A stretch of 5,378 nucleotides of DNA from NCBI GenBank assembly GCA_030590605.1, contig JAUUYB010000086.1, positions 1 to 5,378 of the forward strand, given 5' to 3'. Positions 3,920-5,378 of this stretch are shown here, one piece after another. How positions within the stretch are numbered: position 1 is the first letter of the stretch; each line of letters begins with the position of its first letter. The stretch is from Candidatus Woesearchaeota archaeon. GTDB lineage: Archaea > Nanobdellota > Nanobdellia > Woesearchaeales > JAUUYB01. The notes below the pieces were generated by a model. That model did no database searches. It worked only from the letters and a program-made list of their open reading frames with translations, and was not told where the DNA came from. The translations under genes and the position numbers were made by a program.

Positions 3920-4543
3920 ATGAGACTTCAAGTAGCATTGGACTGCAAGGACGCACAGACCGCCCTTGGAATTGCAGAAAAAGTAGCACCGTACGTTGAC
4001 ATAATCGAGGCCGGAACTCCGCTCATCAAGATAGAGGGTATCGGTATCGTGACCAATCTCAAGAAAGCGCATCCTGACAAGATTATCCTGGCTGACCTCA
4101 AGACTATGGACGTCGGAAAGTTCGAGGCGGATTTCGCGATTGAGGCAGGCGCTGATATCGTGACTGTCTGCGGACAGGCAGCTTCCGGTACTATCAAGGG
4201 AGCTATCGAAGGCGCTAAGGCTGCAGGAAAGGAATGCATGGTAGATCTCATCAATGTCTCTGATAAACCTGGACGTGCGAAGCAGGCTGTTGAGTGGGGA
4301 GCTGACTATGTAGGTGTCCATTCAGGTATCGATCAGCAGAACGAAGGTCAGGGACCTTTAGAGGACTTGAAAGCAGTATCTTCTGCAGTGAGCATCCCTA
4401 TAATCGTCGCTGGAGGGATCGACGTGGACACTGTCGGCAAGCTCGCTGACGTAGGACCTGATGTAGTTGTCGTAGGAGGAGCGATCACAGGAGCTGCAGA
4501 TCCTGCAGCTGCTGCTAAGGCCATCAAAGAGGCTTTGCCATGA
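3920..4543 (+). CDS. hps: 3-hexulose-6-phosphate synthase
   Basis: This cytosolic TIM-barrel enzyme of 207 residues belongs to the OMP decarboxylase superfamily. It catalyses the reversible aldol condensation of formaldehyde and ribulose 5-phosphate to 3-hexulose 6-phosphate. Visible landmarks are RLQVALDCKD (2-11), DIIEAGTPLIKIEG (27-40), the DxKxxD catalytic and metal motif as D59-L-K-T-M-D64, VTVCGQAA (81-88), GVHSGID with H134, and the phosphate-binding end IIVAGGID (161-168) and VVVVGGAITGA (182-192). Length matches stand-alone Hps. The start is the ATG at 3920 because residues 1-10 fit the family and a TATA-like box lies 26 bases upstream; a longer frame from 3845 would cross the promoter. 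Its stop overlaps phi by ATGA, so the two are co-translated. In archaea without an oxidative pentose phosphate route the pair usually runs in reverse to make ribulose 5-phosphate. Confidence 0.95.
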   Translation: MRLQVALDCKDAQTALGIAEKVAPYVDIIEAGTPLIKIEGIGIVTNLKKAHPDKIILADLKTMDVGKFEADFAIEAGADIVTVCGQAASGTIKGAIEGAKAAGKECMVDLINVSDKPGRAKQAVEWGADYVGVHSGIDQQNEGQGPLEDLKAVSSAVSIPIIVAGGIDVDTVGKLADVGPDVVVVGGAITGAADPAAAAKAIKEALP

Positions 4544-5127
4544 CTGTCGGGAAGATCAGCAGGGATATATTGAAGAAGCTTGAGACTATCCTTTCTCAGG
4601 TACCTCCGGAAGACGCAAAAGCGTTCCTGAACAAGATCATGAAGGCTGACAGGGTCTTCATATTCGGTATGGGCAGGAGCGGGCTTGCAGGACGTGCGTT
4701 CGCGATGCGGCTCATGCACTGCGGAAAACGTGTGTTCTATGTAGGAGAGATCACTTCTCCGCCGATCAAGGACGGCGATGTCCTGGTGACTATTTCAGGT
4801 TCTGGCAAGACCTCTTCTGTGATATCGATAGCTAAGACCGCTAAGAAGAACAAGGCTACTCTTCTGGCTCTCACTTCTGATACTAAGAGCGATCTGGCAG
4901 AGTTATCCGATCTCGTTGTGAGGATCAAGGGGCGTGTGAAGACTGAAGATGATGAGATAGATTACCTTGATAGGCAGGTTGAAGGAGAACATCTCGATCT
5001 GACGCCTATGGGTACTCTTTTCGAGCTTTCGTGTTCGATATTCTTGGATACCATCATCGCGCTCCTCATAAAGGAAGAGAGTATTGATGAAAAATATATG
5101 AAGAAGAAGCACACTAACCTTGAGTGA
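4540..5127 (+). CDS. phi: 6-phospho-3-hexuloisomerase
   Basis: This SIS-domain sugar-phosphate isomerase of 195 residues interconverts 3-hexulose 6-phosphate and fructose 6-phosphate, the step paired with Hps. A helical N-terminus (1-35) is followed by the SIS domain: VFIFGMGRSGLAGRAFAMRL (39-58) with the GxGRSG loop, the phosphate-binding SGSGKT (86-91), LLALTSD (108-114), and the family signature TPMGTLFE (155-162) with the conserved Glu at its end. The C-terminus HTNLE is typical of Phi. Length agrees with archaeal homologues, which form tetramers. The ATG overlaps the hps TGA (ATGA), indicating translational coupling in one operon. The C-terminal stop lies one base from the stop of the convergent PRC-barrel gene. 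Nothing in the sequence suggests loss of function. Confidence 0.95.
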   Translation: MTVGKISRDILKKLETILSQVPPEDAKAFLNKIMKADRVFIFGMGRSGLAGRAFAMRLMHCGKRVFYVGEITSPPIKDGDVLVTISGSGKTSSVISIAKTAKKNKATLLALTSDTKSDLAELSDLVVRIKGRVKTEDDEIDYLDRQVEGEHLDLTPMGTLFELSCSIFLDTIIALLIKEESIDEKYMKKKHTNLE

Positions 5128-5128
5128 G

Positions 5129-5378
5129 CTAATTTAATTTATACCCTTCTTTCAGGATTATACGTTCGCCTATCTCGCGGACCTGTCCGACCTGGATGGT
5201 GAACTCTTCTCTTTTGAACGTGGATTTGTGGTGTTCCACTATGAATTCGGTTATGCGGGTGCCTGATTTGGCTATCTTTCTTACTACTCCTACTTCATTT
5301 CCTTCTGCAGTCACGACTTTCATCCCTTTGTATTTGCTCTCTGGCGCGCGGTTGAGGAGCACTGCGTCAACCCCAAAA
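5129..5378 (-). CDS. PRC-barrel domain protein, probably cut at its 5' end by the window edge
   Basis: The frame is open from the window edge to the TAG at 5129-5131, and its visible part reads GVDAVLLNRAPESKYKGMKVV and onward. A PRC-barrel begins at KYKGMKVVTAEGNEVGVV: 'G..V....G..vG.V', followed by alternating strands (RITEFIVE, EFTIQVGQVREIGERIILKEGYKL). Such small beta-barrels occur alone in many archaea. Some act in ribosome maturation (RimM-like) or in cell division (the CdpB type), and which applies here cannot be told. A GTG at 5360-5362 could start a 77-aa protein and an ATG at 5321-5323 a 64-aa one. There is no clear promoter or ribosome site, and the frame stays open beyond the GTG, so the true start may lie outside the window. 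It is convergent with phi. Confidence 0.7.
   Translation of the reverse strand, partial: FGVDAVLLNRAPESKYKGMKVVTAEGNEVGVVRKIAKSGTRITEFIVEHHKSTFKREEFTIQVGQVREIGERIILKEGYKLN

Noticed and set aside
1..5378. CRISPR array, integrase, toxin-antitoxin pair or tRNA gene
   Set aside because: Scanning by eye found no regularly spaced repeats, no recombinase or nuclease motifs and no tRNA-like cloverleaf.

Overview
The window looks archaeal. Most genes have a TATA-like box about 25-33 bases before their start codon and no Shine-Dalgarno sequence, which is the pattern of leaderless archaeal transcripts. The hps-phi pair (3920-5127) and the small PRC-barrel gene beside it are also typical of archaea. I cannot fix the lineage. 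The mix of genes would suit a metagenome-derived euryarchaeon or a DPANN-type archaeon.

Layout. Positions 1-205 carry a headless fragment of an FAD-dependent oxidoreductase on the minus strand. It abuts, out of frame, a cobalamin-binding radical SAM gene (180-749, minus) that stops just before its radical SAM domain. A divergent small two-helix membrane protein gene (870-1049, plus) follows and ends in a long T-tract. An AT-rich island of about 1.2 kb comes next. It holds a histidine-rich integral membrane protein (1109-1645, minus) and a divergent DtxR/MntR-type metal-dependent repressor (1829-2209, plus), with several palindromes in the shared promoter region. The GC-richer background resumes with a seven-helix membrane protein with a cysteine-rich loop (2234-2998, minus) and an unrecognised helical soluble protein (3073-3630, minus).

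The most unusual feature is a 165-bp non-coding element (3677-3841). It has perfect 17-bp terminal inverted repeats and a flanking 9-bp direct repeat, the signature of a small non-autonomous transposable element (MITE-like). Its first 25 bp recur alone at 3044-3068, just past the 3' end of the 185-aa gene. The full element lies between two divergent promoters, upstream of hps.

The hps and phi genes (3920-4543 and 4540-5127, overlapping by ATGA) encode 3-hexulose-6-phosphate synthase and 6-phospho-3-hexuloisomerase. Together they interconvert fructose 6-phosphate with ribulose 5-phosphate plus formaldehyde. In many archaea this supplies pentose phosphates; it can also fix formaldehyde. A convergent PRC-barrel gene, probably cut by the window edge, closes the window.

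Two regions deserve care. The left 205 bases may be an assembly chimera or a real rearrangement. The regulator/membrane-protein pair may be a transferred metal-homeostasis module.
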